Positions 46,004 through 54,991 of a DNA stretch of 64,000 nucleotides are shown here, piece after piece. Numbering within the stretch: the first letter of the stretch is position 1; each line of letters begins with the position of its first letter. The notes beneath the pieces are model-generated. The model saw only the letters and a program-made list of their open reading frames with translations. It had not been told where the DNA came from and did not search any database. Made by a program: the position numbers and the translations under genes. The DNA is from Mycobacteriaceae bacterium (GTDB lineage Bacteria; Actinomycetota; Actinomycetes; Mycobacteriales; Mycobacteriaceae): NCBI GenBank assembly GCA_019749805.1, contig JAIEPH010000007.1, positions 62,001-126,000 on the forward strand, written 5' to 3'.

Positions 46004-47811
46004 ACGCAGACGTCGACACCGTGCTCCGGCGCTACCGTTACGACGGAACGCGGCTGCTCGACGTCCTGTGGGATGTCCAGCGCTTGTACGGGTACGTCCC
46101 CGACGAGCATCTGCCACAGATCGCGACCGGGTTGAATCGGACTCCGCTGGACATCGTGGAGACAGCCTCCTTCTATCACTTCTTCCACAGCGCGCCATCC
46201 GGACGCCACCGGATTTACCTCAGCAACACGGTGATCGCCAAGATGAACGGTTACCAGGAGGTGTACAGCGCGCTCGAGCGACAGACCGGGGCGCGCTTCG
46301 GGGAGACCGACGAGGCAGGGATGTTCGGCCTTTTCGAAACACCGTGCATCGGGCTCAGCGATCAGGAACCGGCGATGATGATCGACAGCGTGGTGTTCAC
46401 GCGACTGACGCCCGAGTCCGTCGCAGACATCGTCGCGCAGTTGAGAACTGGAAGAGCGGCCGCCGATATCGCGAACCCGGGGGGGCTACCCGACGATGAC
46501 CTGGCCTACGTCGACGCGCTGGTGGAGTCCAACGTCCACACGCGGGGGCCCGTGTTCTTCCGCGGCGAGCCGGATTACCAAACGGTGCTCAAGAACTGCC
46601 TCGCCGGTACACCCGAGCAGACGATCGGCACCGTCATCGAATCCGGGCTTCGGGGATACGGCGGTGCAGGGTTCCGAACCGGGCTGAAGTGGCAGTTGTG
46701 TAGGGGCGCGCCGGGCGACGAAAAGTACGTCATCTGCAACGCCGATGAGGGAGAACCGGGCACGTTCAAGGACCGAGCGCTGCTGACCCGAGCTCCGAAA
46801 GACGTCTTCATGGGGATGGTCGTTGCGGCCTATGCGGTCGGCAGTAGACACGGAATCGTCTACCTCCGTGCAGAATACGTCTACCTCAAGCGCTATCTGG
46901 AAACTCAACTTCAGCAACTCCGAGACGACGGGCTACTCGGGCGCAGTGTCGGCGGCCGACCTGGATTCGATTTCGACATCCGCATCCAGATGGGTGCTGG
47001 TTCCTACGTCTGCGGTGAAGAGTCTGCGCTGATCGAGTCCTGCGAAGGCAAACGGGGCACGCCCCGGCTGAAACCACCCTTCCCCGTCCAAGAGGGCTAC
47101 CTCGGCAAACCGACATGCGTCAACAACGTCGAAACCTTCGCTGCGGCAACCCGGGTCATCGAAGAAGGTGCCCAGTGGTTCCGACGCATGGGCACGCCCG
47201 ATTCGGCAGGAGCACGTCTGTTGAGCATCGCCGGGGACTGCGACCGTCCGGGTGTCTACGAGGTCGAATGGGGCATCACACTCGACGAGGTGCTGATGAT
47301 GGTCGGCGCTCGGGACGCCCGTGCCGTCCAGATCAGCGGTCCGTCGGGGGAGTGTCTGTCAGTGGCGGCGGATGGCCCGCGCCGCATTGCTTACGAGGAC
47401 ATTCCGTGCAACGGCGCTGTCACCATTTTCAACAGCACCCGCGATCTGCTGGACTGCGTCAAGGACTACACGAAGTTCTTCGCCGACGAATCCTGCGGCA
47501 TCTGTGTTCCCTGCCGGGCAGGCACAGTCGATCTGCACGACAAGGTCGAGCTCGTCATCTCAGGAAACGCGGTGCAGCGGGACCTCGATGAGGTGGTCCG
47601 TTGGGGCGCGCTGGTGCATTCGACCAGTCGGTGCGGCCTCGGGGTGACGGCGGCCAATCCCATCCTGAGCACGCTGGAGAAGTTCCCCGAGATTTATCGG
47701 CGGCGGTTGGTCGTCCAGGAGCACGCCTTGCTGTCCTCGTTCGATCTGGATGCCGCCCTCGCTGGATACGGCAAGGCACGCACCGAATTGGAGAAAGGCG
47801 GGACGGCGTGA
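46000..47811 (+). CDS. hoxF: NAD-linked [NiFe] hydrogenase diaphorase subunit, HoxE-HoxF fusion
   Basis: 603 aa. Residues 1-155 are a NuoE/HoxE-like domain, but it has a single Cys (in ETPCIGLSDQEP), so the usual four-Cys 2Fe-2S site is missing. The remainder is NuoF/HoxF-like: FMN site GYGGAGFRTGLKW, NADH site NADEGEPGTFKDR and AGSYVCGEESALIES, and the 4Fe-4S motif ESCGICVPCRAGT with a later RCGLG. It oxidises or reduces NAD(H) and passes electrons to HoxU and HoxY. It is followed by hoxU with a GTGA overlap. Confidence 0.93.
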   Translation: MNADVDTVLRRYRYDGTRLLDVLWDVQRLYGYVPDEHLPQIATGLNRTPLDIVETASFYHFFHSAPSGRHRIYLSNTVIAKMNGYQEVYSALERQTGARFGETDEAGMFGLFETPCIGLSDQEPAMMIDSVVFTRLTPESVADIVAQLRTGRAAADIANPGGLPDDDLAYVDALVESNVHTRGPVFFRGEPDYQTVLKNCLAGTPEQTIGTVIESGLRGYGGAGFRTGLKWQLCRGAPGDEKYVICNADEGEPGTFKDRALLTRAPKDVFMGMVVAAYAVGSRHGIVYLRAEYVYLKRYLETQLQQLRDDGLLGRSVGGRPGFDFDIRIQMGAGSYVCGEESALIESCEGKRGTPRLKPPFPVQEGYLGKPTCVNNVETFAAATRVIEEGAQWFRRMGTPDSAGARLLSIAGDCDRPGVYEVEWGITLDEVLMMVGARDARAVQISGPSGECLSVAADGPRRIAYEDIPCNGAVTIFNSTRDLLDCVKDYTKFFADESCGICVPCRAGTVDLHDKVELVISGNAVQRDLDEVVRWGALVHSTSRCGLGVTAANPILSTLEKFPEIYRRRLVVQEHALLSSFDLDAALAGYGKARTELEKGGTA

Positions 47812-48524
47812 GCATCCGGATCGAGATCGACGGAGTCCCGGTGTCGACCGAGGAGGACGAAACCCTGGTTGACGTCGCCGCGGATGCGGGTGTCTACATC
47901 CCGACGCTGTGTTACCTCAGAGGCAAGCCGTGCCTCGGGACCTGCCGGGTGTGCTCGGTCAAGGTGAATGGCGCGGTGGCCGCGGCCTGCACGGTCCGCG
48001 TATCGGACGGGATGACGGTCGAGGTCAACGAACCGGAAACCGCTGACCTACGGAAGGCGTTGGTAGAGCTACTGTTCACCGAGGGCAACCACAACTGCCC
48101 GAGCTGTGAGAAGAGCGGTCGCTGCACCCTACAGGCTGTCGGCTACGAGGTGGACATGCTGGTGTCACGCTTCCCGTACCGGTTCCCGGTTCGACATCGC
48201 GACCATGCCTCGGACCGTATCTGGCTGGAGCGGGACCGCTGTATTTTCTGCCAGCGCTGTGTGGAATTCGTCCGCGACGAAACCACCGGACAGAAGATCT
48301 TCAGCATCAGCCACCGCGGTGCCGAGTCACGGATCGAAGTCGATTCCGCGCGCGCCAACGCGATGCCGGATGAGCAGGTCCGCTATGCCGTCGAGATCTG
48401 CCCGGTCGGTGCCATCCTCGAGAAGGGTGTCGGATTCGACGTGCCTATCGGCCGGCGCAAGTACGAGGTCAAATCCGTCCGGGAACGGGCACTGGACCCC
48501 TCAGAGGATTCCGGTGCACCGTGA
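47808..48524 (+). CDS. hoxU: NAD-linked [NiFe] hydrogenase Fe-S subunit HoxU
   Basis: 238 aa, equivalent to the N-terminal part of NuoG. 2Fe-2S domain CYLRGKPCLGTCRVCSVKV with AACT; then the His-Cys cluster region GNHNCPSCEKSGRCTLQ; then two 4Fe-4S motifs in RCIFCQRCVEFVRDE and the final EICPVGAI. It relays electrons between HoxF and HoxY. The GTG start overlaps hoxF by GTGA and the stop overlaps hoxY the same way. The length is as expected for HoxU. Confidence 0.93.
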   Translation: MSIRIEIDGVPVSTEEDETLVDVAADAGVYIPTLCYLRGKPCLGTCRVCSVKVNGAVAAACTVRVSDGMTVEVNEPETADLRKALVELLFTEGNHNCPSCEKSGRCTLQAVGYEVDMLVSRFPYRFPVRHRDHASDRIWLERDRCIFCQRCVEFVRDETTGQKIFSISHRGAESRIEVDSARANAMPDEQVRYAVEICPVGAILEKGVGFDVPIGRRKYEVKSVRERALDPSEDSGAP

Positions 48525-49138
48525 CCGACGACATCGCTTCGCACAACATGTCCGCGACGCCAACGGATCCAGCTCTGTCGGCCGCTCGCGAGGGCAAGAT
48601 CAATGTGGCAATGATCGGTTTGTGCGGCTGCTGGGGCTGCACGTTGTCGTTCCTGGACATGGACGAGCGGATCGTTGCGTTATTGACGAAGGTCACCATT
48701 CACCGTTCCTCGCTCACCGATATCAAACGAATCACGCAACGTTGCGCCATCGGTTTCATCGAGGGGGGTGTGGCGAATGAGGAGAACATCGAAACGCTGC
48801 GACATTTCCGGAACAACTGCGACATCCTGATCTCCGTCGGAGCCTGCGCCATCTGGGGCGGCGTGCCGGCGATGCGCAATGTCTTCGAGCTGAAGGACTG
48901 TCTGTCCGAGGCGTACGTCGATTCGCCCACGGCGGTACCGGGTGCCGAGCCCCTCATCCCCTTCCACCCCGATATTCCCCGACTGACCACCAAGGTCTAC
49001 CCCTGCCACGAAGTGGTCAAGATGGACTACTTCATTCCCGGCTGTCCACCGGATGCGGACGCGATCTTCACTGTGCTCGAGGATCTGATAGACGGTCGCC
49101 CTGTTGTGTTGCCCCGCTCGCTCAATCATTACGACTGA
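48521..49138 (+). CDS. hoxY: [NiFe] hydrogenase small subunit HoxY
   Basis: 205 aa small subunit. The proximal 4Fe-4S ligands are GLCGCWGCTLSFLD (CxxC type), GACAIWGGVPAMRN and the late VYPCHEV with FIPGCPPDADAI. There is no signal peptide or membrane anchor, so the enzyme is cytoplasmic, as in group 3 hydrogenases. GTG 48521 overlaps hoxU by four bases. The gene is followed 15 nt later by hoxH. Confidence 0.94.
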   Translation: MTDDIASHNMSATPTDPALSAAREGKINVAMIGLCGCWGCTLSFLDMDERIVALLTKVTIHRSSLTDIKRITQRCAIGFIEGGVANEENIETLRHFRNNCDILISVGACAIWGGVPAMRNVFELKDCLSEAYVDSPTAVPGAEPLIPFHPDIPRLTTKVYPCHEVVKMDYFIPGCPPDADAIFTVLEDLIDGRPVVLPRSLNHYD

Positions 49139-49153
49139 ACTCGGAGGCTTCGC

Positions 49154-50635
49154 GTGAGCAGAAAGCTGATCATCGACCCCGTCACCCGGATCGAGGGCCA
49201 CGGCAAGGTCACTGTGCACCTCGACGACGACGACAATGTCGTCGACGCCAGGCTGCATGTTGTCGAGTTCCGCGGATTCGAGAAATTCGTTCAGGGCCAC
49301 CCGTTCTGGGAGGCGCCGATGCTGATGCAACGCATCTGCGGAATCTGCTTCGTCAGTCACCACCTCTGCGGCGCGAAAGTGCTCGATGACATGATCGGCG
49401 TCGGCGCGAACGTGGAAGTCGGAATAACGCGGACGGCGGAAAAGATCCGTCGGCTCGGCCACTACGCGCAGATGCTTCAGTCTCATGCGACCGCATACTT
49501 TTATCTGGTCGTCCCCGAGATGATGTTCGGGATGGACGCCGCGCCGCAGCAGCGCAACCTCCTCGGTCTGATCGAGGCAGATCCCGCACTGATGCGGCGG
49601 GTCATCATGCTGCGCAAGTGGGGCCAGGAGGTCATCAAGACCGTTTTCGGCAGGAGGATGCACGGCATCAACTCGGTGCCAGGAGGGGTCGACAAGAATC
49701 TGAGCCGCTCCGAATGTGACCGTCTGCTCAACGGCGAGCAAGGGCTCCCGTCGGTCGACGAGATCATCGACTACGCGCAGGACGGGCTTCGACTGTTTTA
49801 CGAATTCCACGAAAAGAACCGAAGTGCGGTGGACCGCTTCGCCAACGTGCGTGCCCTGAATATGTCCCTTGTCGACGCCGACGGCAACGTGGACTACTAC
49901 CACGGCAGGCTGCGCATCGTTGACGGTGACAAGAACGTCGTGCGCGAGCTCGACTATCACGACTATCTCGATCATTTTTCGGAAGCGGTCGAAACCTGGA
50001 CGTATATGAAGTTCCCCTTCCTCAAGGAACTCGGCAGGGAGAACGGCTCGGTTCGGGTGGGCCCATTGGCGCGGATGAATGTCACCAAGTCGCTCTCGAC
50101 GCCGCGCGCCCAGCAGGCGCTAGAGCGGTTCCATGCGTACACACGAGGTGCCGCGAACAATATGACGTTGCATACCAATTGGGCGCGGACCATCGAAGTG
50201 CTGCACGCTGCGGAATTGATCGAGGAATTGCTGCGCGACCCTGACCTGCAGAACGACGACCTGATCATTACACCGGCTGCCGACGCCTGGGTCGGTGAGG
50301 GCATCGGTGTCGTCGAAGCCCCGCGCGGCACGTTGCTCCATCACTATCGCGCCGGCGTCGGAGGCGACATCACATTCGCGAACCTGATCGTGGCCACCAC
50401 GCACAATAATCAGGTCATCAATCGCACGGTGCGCTCCGTCGCCGAGGACTACCTGCAGGGACGCGGAGAGATCACCGAAGCCATGATGAATGCCATCGAG
50501 GTCGGCATTCGTGCATACGACCCATGTCTGAGCTGTGCGACGCACGCGTTCGGGCAGATGCCGCTGGTCGTGACCGTATGTGATCCCGCAGGCAACGTAA
50601 TCAACGAACGTGTCCGCTCTGGGGCCGGTTCATGA
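49154..50635 (+). CDS. hoxH: [NiFe] hydrogenase large subunit HoxH
   Basis: 493 aa catalytic subunit. The Ni-Fe ligands are in RICGICFVSHH (L1) and DPCLSCATHAFGQMPL (L2). The protein continues 29 residues past the L2 His, the C-terminal peptide removed by the maturation protease after metal insertion. The N-terminal DPVTRIEGHGKV is typical. Bidirectional H2:NAD+ oxidoreductase of the group 3d type is inferred from the HoxF/HoxU partners. GTG 49154 has GGAGG upstream. No hyp maturation genes are in the window. Confidence 0.95.
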   Translation: MSRKLIIDPVTRIEGHGKVTVHLDDDDNVVDARLHVVEFRGFEKFVQGHPFWEAPMLMQRICGICFVSHHLCGAKVLDDMIGVGANVEVGITRTAEKIRRLGHYAQMLQSHATAYFYLVVPEMMFGMDAAPQQRNLLGLIEADPALMRRVIMLRKWGQEVIKTVFGRRMHGINSVPGGVDKNLSRSECDRLLNGEQGLPSVDEIIDYAQDGLRLFYEFHEKNRSAVDRFANVRALNMSLVDADGNVDYYHGRLRIVDGDKNVVRELDYHDYLDHFSEAVETWTYMKFPFLKELGRENGSVRVGPLARMNVTKSLSTPRAQQALERFHAYTRGAANNMTLHTNWARTIEVLHAAELIEELLRDPDLQNDDLIITPAADAWVGEGIGVVEAPRGTLLHHYRAGVGGDITFANLIVATTHNNQVINRTVRSVAEDYLQGRGEITEAMMNAIEVGIRAYDPCLSCATHAFGQMPLVVTVCDPAGNVINERVRSGAGS

Positions 50636-51102
50636 GACTCGACGATTTGGACAAGGAATCCTGCCTGGTCTATGGCATCGGCAACGTGGGTCGGCAGGAC
50701 GACGGCTTGGGCTGGGCGTTCGTCGATTGGCTTCAGGCGCAGGGCCTTTGCTCAGGCGCGGAGATGCGGCGTGGCTATCAGCTTCTGCTCGAGGACGCCG
50801 AGCTGATCAGCACCAGGGAACGTGTGTTGTTCATCGATGCCACCAGGGAAGCCGCCGTGAAATCCTTCACGCTGGAGCGCGCGGCGCCGCGAATGGACTT
50901 CAGCTTCACGTCACACGCCATCTCGATTCCGGCGATCATGGCGACCTGCCAGCAATGTTTCGAGCACCTGCCGATCGTGCACGTGCTAGCGATCCGCGGA
51001 TATGAATTCGGACTCGAAATGGGTTTGACCCAGGCGGCAAAGCAGAACTTGAACGACGCAACAGCGCACTTCTTGTCGTCGCCGGCGAAGCGACTTCAGT
51101 AG
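50632..51102 (+). CDS. hoxW: Hydrogenase maturation protease HoxW
   Basis: 156 aa peptidase of the HycI/HoxW family. The start motif YGIGNVGRQDDGLGWAFVD gives the Gly-Asn and Asp metal-binding residues, with FIDATRE and SFTSHAISIP following. It trims the HoxH C-terminus. ATG overlaps the hoxH stop (ATGA), so protease and substrate are made together. Confidence 0.9.
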   Translation: MRLDDLDKESCLVYGIGNVGRQDDGLGWAFVDWLQAQGLCSGAEMRRGYQLLLEDAELISTRERVLFIDATREAAVKSFTLERAAPRMDFSFTSHAISIPAIMATCQQCFEHLPIVHVLAIRGYEFGLEMGLTQAAKQNLNDATAHFLSSPAKRLQ

Positions 51103-51123
51103 TCCCTTGGGGTCTTGAATTAT

Positions 51124-51137
51124 GGGACTTTTGGCCG
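51124..51137 (+). promoter_or_regulatory. Strong DosR-like box
   Basis: GGGACTTTTGGCCG, perfect left half-site plus conserved GG and CC, 36 nt before the PPOX-type gene. A second possible copy (GTCCCTTGGGGTCT, 51102-51115) lies in the same short gap. Confidence 0.6.
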
Positions 51138-51173
51138 CATCTTCGGGCGGAGGCGTTCGGTAGCGTTGCGGCC

Positions 51174-51608
51174 ATGACCACACCGACTCAACCGATCTCC
51201 ATCCTGCCGGAGACCGAATGCTGGAGCCTCATGTCTAGCGCCTCGCTGGGACGGCTTGTCACGAGCGTCGACGGTCAACCGGACATTTTTCCCGTCAACT
51301 TCGTCGTCCAGCGCAAAACGCTGTTGTTCCGCACGGCGGAGGGCACCAAGCTGGTCAGCGCGGCGATCAACAACAATGTGCTGTTCGAGGTCGATGACCA
51401 TAACGCTCTGGAAGGCTGGAGTGTGATCGTCAAGGGAATAGCGCGATCGATGCGTACCGACGCCGAGATCGACGAAGCAGAGCGGGCACAACTGCTCCCG
51501 TGGACGGCCACAGTCAAGCAACACTATGTGCGCATCCGGCCGACGAGTGTCACCGGCCGGCGATTCATTTTCGGATCTGAGCCGGATCGCGACTTCACGA
51601 TCGCATAG
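51174..51608 (+). CDS. Pyridoxamine 5'-phosphate oxidase-fold protein (Rv0080-like)
   Basis: 144 aa split-barrel flavin/F420-binding family: LMSSASLGRLVTSVDGQPDI, FPVNFVVQRKTLLFRT, LFEVDDHNALEGWSVIVKG. The layout matches the DosR-regulated Rv0080 of M. tuberculosis. It probably binds FMN or F420; the reaction is unknown. It is a monocistronic unit with a strong DosR-like box and converges with the SRPBCC gene (15-nt gap). Confidence 0.85.
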   Translation: MTTPTQPISILPETECWSLMSSASLGRLVTSVDGQPDIFPVNFVVQRKTLLFRTAEGTKLVSAAINNNVLFEVDDHNALEGWSVIVKGIARSMRTDAEIDEAERAQLLPWTATVKQHYVRIRPTSVTGRRFIFGSEPDRDFTIA

Positions 51609-51623
51609 GCGGCGCTCCTACGC

Positions 51624-52301
51624 CTACCTAGACAACCGGTGTAGTTCTTCGCTAGCCCGCGCCGCCGATGCCTCGGCCTGTACTTGGAGTTGCGTCCTTC
51701 GCTTGATGCCGAGCAAGATGCCCCGTGTCACCAGTGCTATCGCTGGTCCCGCAAGTTCGGTGACCAGCGCCTGGCCCGGATGTCTCAGGGGCGTTCGAAT
51801 CCGAATGACAAGCCGGCAGCGGTCGTCCCAATGGGGAATGACGTGGAACGACCACACCACGTTCCATTCTCGATTTGAAAAGGCGCGCAACACGATGGAC
51901 TGCTGATCGACGACATCGACCACCTCGAGCGCGATGCCGTCCCGTAATCCCATCCAGCCCTTGGGAACAAGCCTCATCGTGTCACCCGGCGCGAGGCGCT
52001 GCCATTCTGGATGGACTCGGTCGGCGTTGACATACCGCAACCCGGCGAGGTTCTCGACCTTCTCGTAGGTGTACAACCCGCCGCGATCTTGGCCCATCTG
52101 AACCAACCATGGCCAGACCGCGGCGGGTGGGCCATCGATCGACACCGCTTCAGTGCTCCGCACGACGGGTCCGGCGATGAGGTCATCACCGTCGAGAAAC
52201 ATCTGGCACTCTTCCTTTGTGGTGCCCCAGTTGCGGTAATACCGCCGCGCTGCATACAGAATCGCCATCCCCCCGGCGAGCCGCAGTCCGTTCGTGATCA
52301 T
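51624..52301 (-). CDS. SRPBCC-fold (polyketide cyclase/START-like) protein
   Basis: 225 aa. A short hydrophobic start (LRLAGGMAILYAARRYYRNW) is followed by an SRPBCC ligand-binding domain: AVSIDGPPAAVWPWLVQMGQ then RGGLYTYEKVENLAG. A second hydrophobic stretch (LAGPAIALVTRGILLGI) lies near the C-terminus. Such proteins bind lipids or small hydrophobic molecules. The possible N-terminal anchor suggests membrane association. A DosR-like box lies 35 nt upstream. Function unknown. Confidence 0.8.
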   Translation of the reverse strand: MITNGLRLAGGMAILYAARRYYRNWGTTKEECQMFLDGDDLIAGPVVRSTEAVSIDGPPAAVWPWLVQMGQDRGGLYTYEKVENLAGLRYVNADRVHPEWQRLAPGDTMRLVPKGWMGLRDGIALEVVDVVDQQSIVLRAFSNREWNVVWSFHVIPHWDDRCRLVIRIRTPLRHPGQALVTELAGPAIALVTRGILLGIKRRTQLQVQAEASAARASEELHRLSR

Positions 52302-52336
52302 GAACTAACGATGCGCTGCCGGCCTGTGGGCAACTA

Positions 52337-52350
52337 GGGTCGCTAGTCCT
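52337..52350 (-). promoter_or_regulatory. DosR-like box
   Basis: Minus strand AGGACTAGCGACCC, about 10 of 14 to the core, 35 nt before the SRPBCC start. Confidence 0.45.
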
Positions 52351-52456
52351 TGATCTGATCGACGTTTCGCCCAGCCTTTCCGGTAGGCGACGATCGCGAC
52401 ACCAGACATTGATCGGCGAATGTGCATTTGGGCCCGCCGAACGGCCCAGCGGACGA

Positions 52457-52470
52457 GGGACTTCGGCCCT
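52457..52470 (+). promoter_or_regulatory. Strong DosR-like box
   Basis: GGGACTTCGGCCCT, flanked by GA and ACT, 65 nt before the DUF1876 gene, whose M. tuberculosis relative Rv1738 is strongly DosR-induced. Confidence 0.65.
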
Positions 52471-52535
52471 ACTGTGCGCCCTCGTGCGGTGGTCGTATAC
52501 ACCTTGGGATCAACGTCGCGAAGGAGGCAACTGAG

Positions 52536-52820
52536 ATGACTGGTGAACGATCGGACGTCGTGGTCAAGAACTGGACAGTCGAAGTGTCGATCGACGAGCA
52601 CATGGGACTCACCCGAGCGAAGGCGCGGCTGCGCTGGCGCGAGAAAGAGGAGGTGGGTATCGGCACGGCGAGGCTCAATCCCGATGACCGGGATATCGCC
52701 GAGATCGGTGATGAACTCGCCGTCGGTCGCGCCCTGTCAGATCTGGGGAAGCGGTTGATGGCGGTGTCGGCCCAGGACATCGAGTCCGTCACCCATCAAC
52801 CGGTGACACTTCGGTACTGA
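52536..52820 (+). CDS. DUF1876 protein (Rv1738/Rv2632c-like)
   Basis: 94 aa. [20 protein letters not shown] and LARLNP-like text ([20 protein letters not shown]), with [10 protein letters not shown] and a VTHQPVTL ending, are almost residue for residue the pattern of Rv1738. Rv1738 has a fold resembling ribosome hibernation factors. ATG 52536 has AAGGAGG 8 nt upstream; the longer frame is the leader. It probably acts on ribosomes in dormancy. It is followed 26 nt later by the Rv2030c-like gene. Confidence 0.9.
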   Translation: MTGERSDVVVKNWTVEVSIDEHMGLTRAKARLRWREKEEVGIGTARLNPDDRDIAEIGDELAVGRALSDLGKRLMAVSAQDIESVTHQPVTLRY

Positions 52821-52846
52821 AAAGCGATTGAAGACGGGGAGCCAAA

Positions 52847-54892
52847 ATGAGCATTGGCCCAGGCATTTTGAAGAGCCAACCTAGACGCGTTTTTCGTGAT
52901 CGCCGCGAAGCAGGTCGGGTGCTTGCCAGCCTGCTCGGCGCATACCGCGGACGCGAAGGCGTGGTCGTTCTGGGGCTGCCTCGCGGCGGAATTCCTGTTG
53001 CGTGGGAAGTGGCGGCGGCTTTGGGCGCACCCCTTGATGCCTTCGTCGTGCGGAAGTTGGGAGCGCCCGGTCATGAGGAATTCGCCGTCGGTGCCCTGGC
53101 CAGCGGTGGACGTGTCGTCGTCAATGACGATGTACTACGCGCGTTACGGGTTACCCCGCAACAACTGCGGGAAGTCGCCGAACGCGAAGGCCGAGAGCTC
53201 ATCCGACGTGAGGCCGCCTACCGCGGTGGTCGACCGCCCCTCGACCTGGCGAACAAAACCGTGATCCTCGTCGACGACGGACTCGCGACCGGCGCCAGTA
53301 TGTCCGCCGCGGTGCAGGCACTGCGGGAGATGGAGCCTGCCGAAGTCGTGATCGCAGTTCCGGCGGCACCTGAATCGACCTGTCGACAGTTTTCGGGGAT
53401 CGTCGACGATGTCGTCTGTGCGTCGATGCCGACACCGTTTCTTGCCGTCGGGGATTCCTTCTGGGACTTCCGCCAGGTGGACGATCAAGAAGTGCGGGAC
53501 CTTCTCGCAACTCCGACAACCGGTTTCGCCACCGTCCAGGCTCGTATTGCGGAAACGCCCGCCGAAGTCATTCAACGCGTCGCGGTGGATGCGCCGGCGG
53601 GCGTACCGCCGTTCGAGGCGCTCGACGAAGTCATCGGTGATGCTCGCATCGTGCTGATCGGCGAAGGCTCACACGGTACGCACGAGTTCTACCACGCGCG
53701 TGCCGAGATCACGAAGTGGCTGATCGAGGAGAAGGGTTTCAGCGCCGTCGCGGCGGAGGCGGACTGGCCGGACGCCTACAGAGTCAATCGTTACGTACGT
53801 GACTCGGGCGCAGACCGAACGGCCGACGAGGCGTTGCGCGGGTTTGAACGTTTCCCTGCGTGGATGTGGCGAAATGCCGTGGTGCGTGACTTCGTCGATT
53901 GGCTACACGACCACAACCAGAGAGCTCGTACTCTCCGTGGAACGGAGGCTGGCTTCTACGGGCTGGACCTCTACAGTCTGCATCGATCGATGCAAGAAGT
54001 GATCACATACCTCGACAGCGTTGACCCGCAAGCGGCGATGCGCGCGCGAGCGCGGTATTCGTGCTTCGACCACACATCGGCCGACGACGGCCAGGCATAC
54101 GGATTCGCCGCTGCATTCGGTGCCGGTCTGTCGTGCGAGCGGGAAGCGATCGAGCAACTAGTGGAGATGCAGCGCACCGCAGTCGATTACGCGCGACGCG
54201 ATGGACTGCTCGCCGAGGACGAGGCGTTCTATGCCCAGCAAAACGCACAGACCGTGAGGAACGCGGAGCTCTATTACCGAGCGATGTTCAGCGGCCGAGT
54301 GACCTCCTGGAATCTCCGGGATCGGCACATGGCCCGAACCCTGAATGCCTTGGTTGCTCACCTGGACCGTCGTCAGGATCAGCGGTCAGCCCGAATCGTA
54401 GTGTGGGCCCACAATTCCCATGTGGGCGATGCCAGAGCTACCGAAGTTGGTAGCGACGGGCAGGTCACTCTCGGTCAGCTCGTGCGTGAGCGGTACGGCG
54501 AGGATTCTCGGTTGATCGGTTTCACCACGTACTCGGGCACCGTCACCGCAGCCAGTGAATGGGGTGGAATAGCCGAGCGCAAGTACGTCCGGCCAGCCCT
54601 GAACGGCAGCATCGAAGAACTGTTCCATGAAACCGAACGGCCGGAATTCCTGGTGTCGCCATCGATCAGCCGATCTGCGGCATATCCTCTCGATGCCGTT
54701 CGACTGGGCCGCGCTATCGGTGTCATTTATCTTCCAGCGACAGAACGGCAGAGCCACTATTACCATGTGCGCCCCGGCGAGCAGTTCGACGCGATCATTC
54801 ACATCGACAGAACACGAGCGCTTGAGCCGCTCGAGGTCACCAGTCTGTGGGAGGCCGGCGAGACGCCGGAAACGTACCCCACCGGGTTGTAG
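52847..54892 (+). CDS. Phosphoribosyltransferase / erythromycin-esterase-like fusion (Rv2030c-like)
   Basis: 681 aa, the same length as M. tuberculosis Rv2030c. Residues about 20-215 are a phosphoribosyltransferase ([19 protein letters not shown] loop [14 protein letters not shown]). Residues about 240-675 are an erythromycin-esterase-like domain with its conserved acidic and His residues ([43 protein letters not shown]). The two reactions have not been tied to a pathway. It lies in an apparent operon with the DUF1876 gene. AAGACGGGGAG precedes the ATG. Confidence 0.9.
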   Translation: MSIGPGILKSQPRRVFRDRREAGRVLASLLGAYRGREGVVVLGLPRGGIPVAWEVAAALGAPLDAFVVRKLGAPGHEEFAVGALASGGRVVVNDDVLRALRVTPQQLREVAEREGRELIRREAAYRGGRPPLDLANKTVILVDDGLATGASMSAAVQALREMEPAEVVIAVPAAPESTCRQFSGIVDDVVCASMPTPFLAVGDSFWDFRQVDDQEVRDLLATPTTGFATVQARIAETPAEVIQRVAVDAPAGVPPFEALDEVIGDARIVLIGEGSHGTHEFYHARAEITKWLIEEKGFSAVAAEADWPDAYRVNRYVRDSGADRTADEALRGFERFPAWMWRNAVVRDFVDWLHDHNQRARTLRGTEAGFYGLDLYSLHRSMQEVITYLDSVDPQAAMRARARYSCFDHTSADDGQAYGFAAAFGAGLSCEREAIEQLVEMQRTAVDYARRDGLLAEDEAFYAQQNAQTVRNAELYYRAMFSGRVTSWNLRDRHMARTLNALVAHLDRRQDQRSARIVVWAHNSHVGDARATEVGSDGQVTLGQLVRERYGEDSRLIGFTTYSGTVTAASEWGGIAERKYVRPALNGSIEELFHETERPEFLVSPSISRSAAYPLDAVRLGRAIGVIYLPATERQSHYYHVRPGEQFDAIIHIDRTRALEPLEVTSLWEAGETPETYPTGL

Positions 54893-54991
54893 TGACTTGT
54901 ATCGCGTGCGCACCTAACCCGCAATACCTACTGGCTTATTGGAACCCCTCGCACCGTGTGCGAGCGGCCCATGCTCGGGACCCTTACGGAG

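Noticed and set aside
46000..48524. NuoE/NuoF/NuoG of respiratory complex I
   Set aside because: NuoE and NuoF are fused, NuoG is reduced to its N-terminal part, and the next genes are a [NiFe] small and large subunit with a maturation protease.
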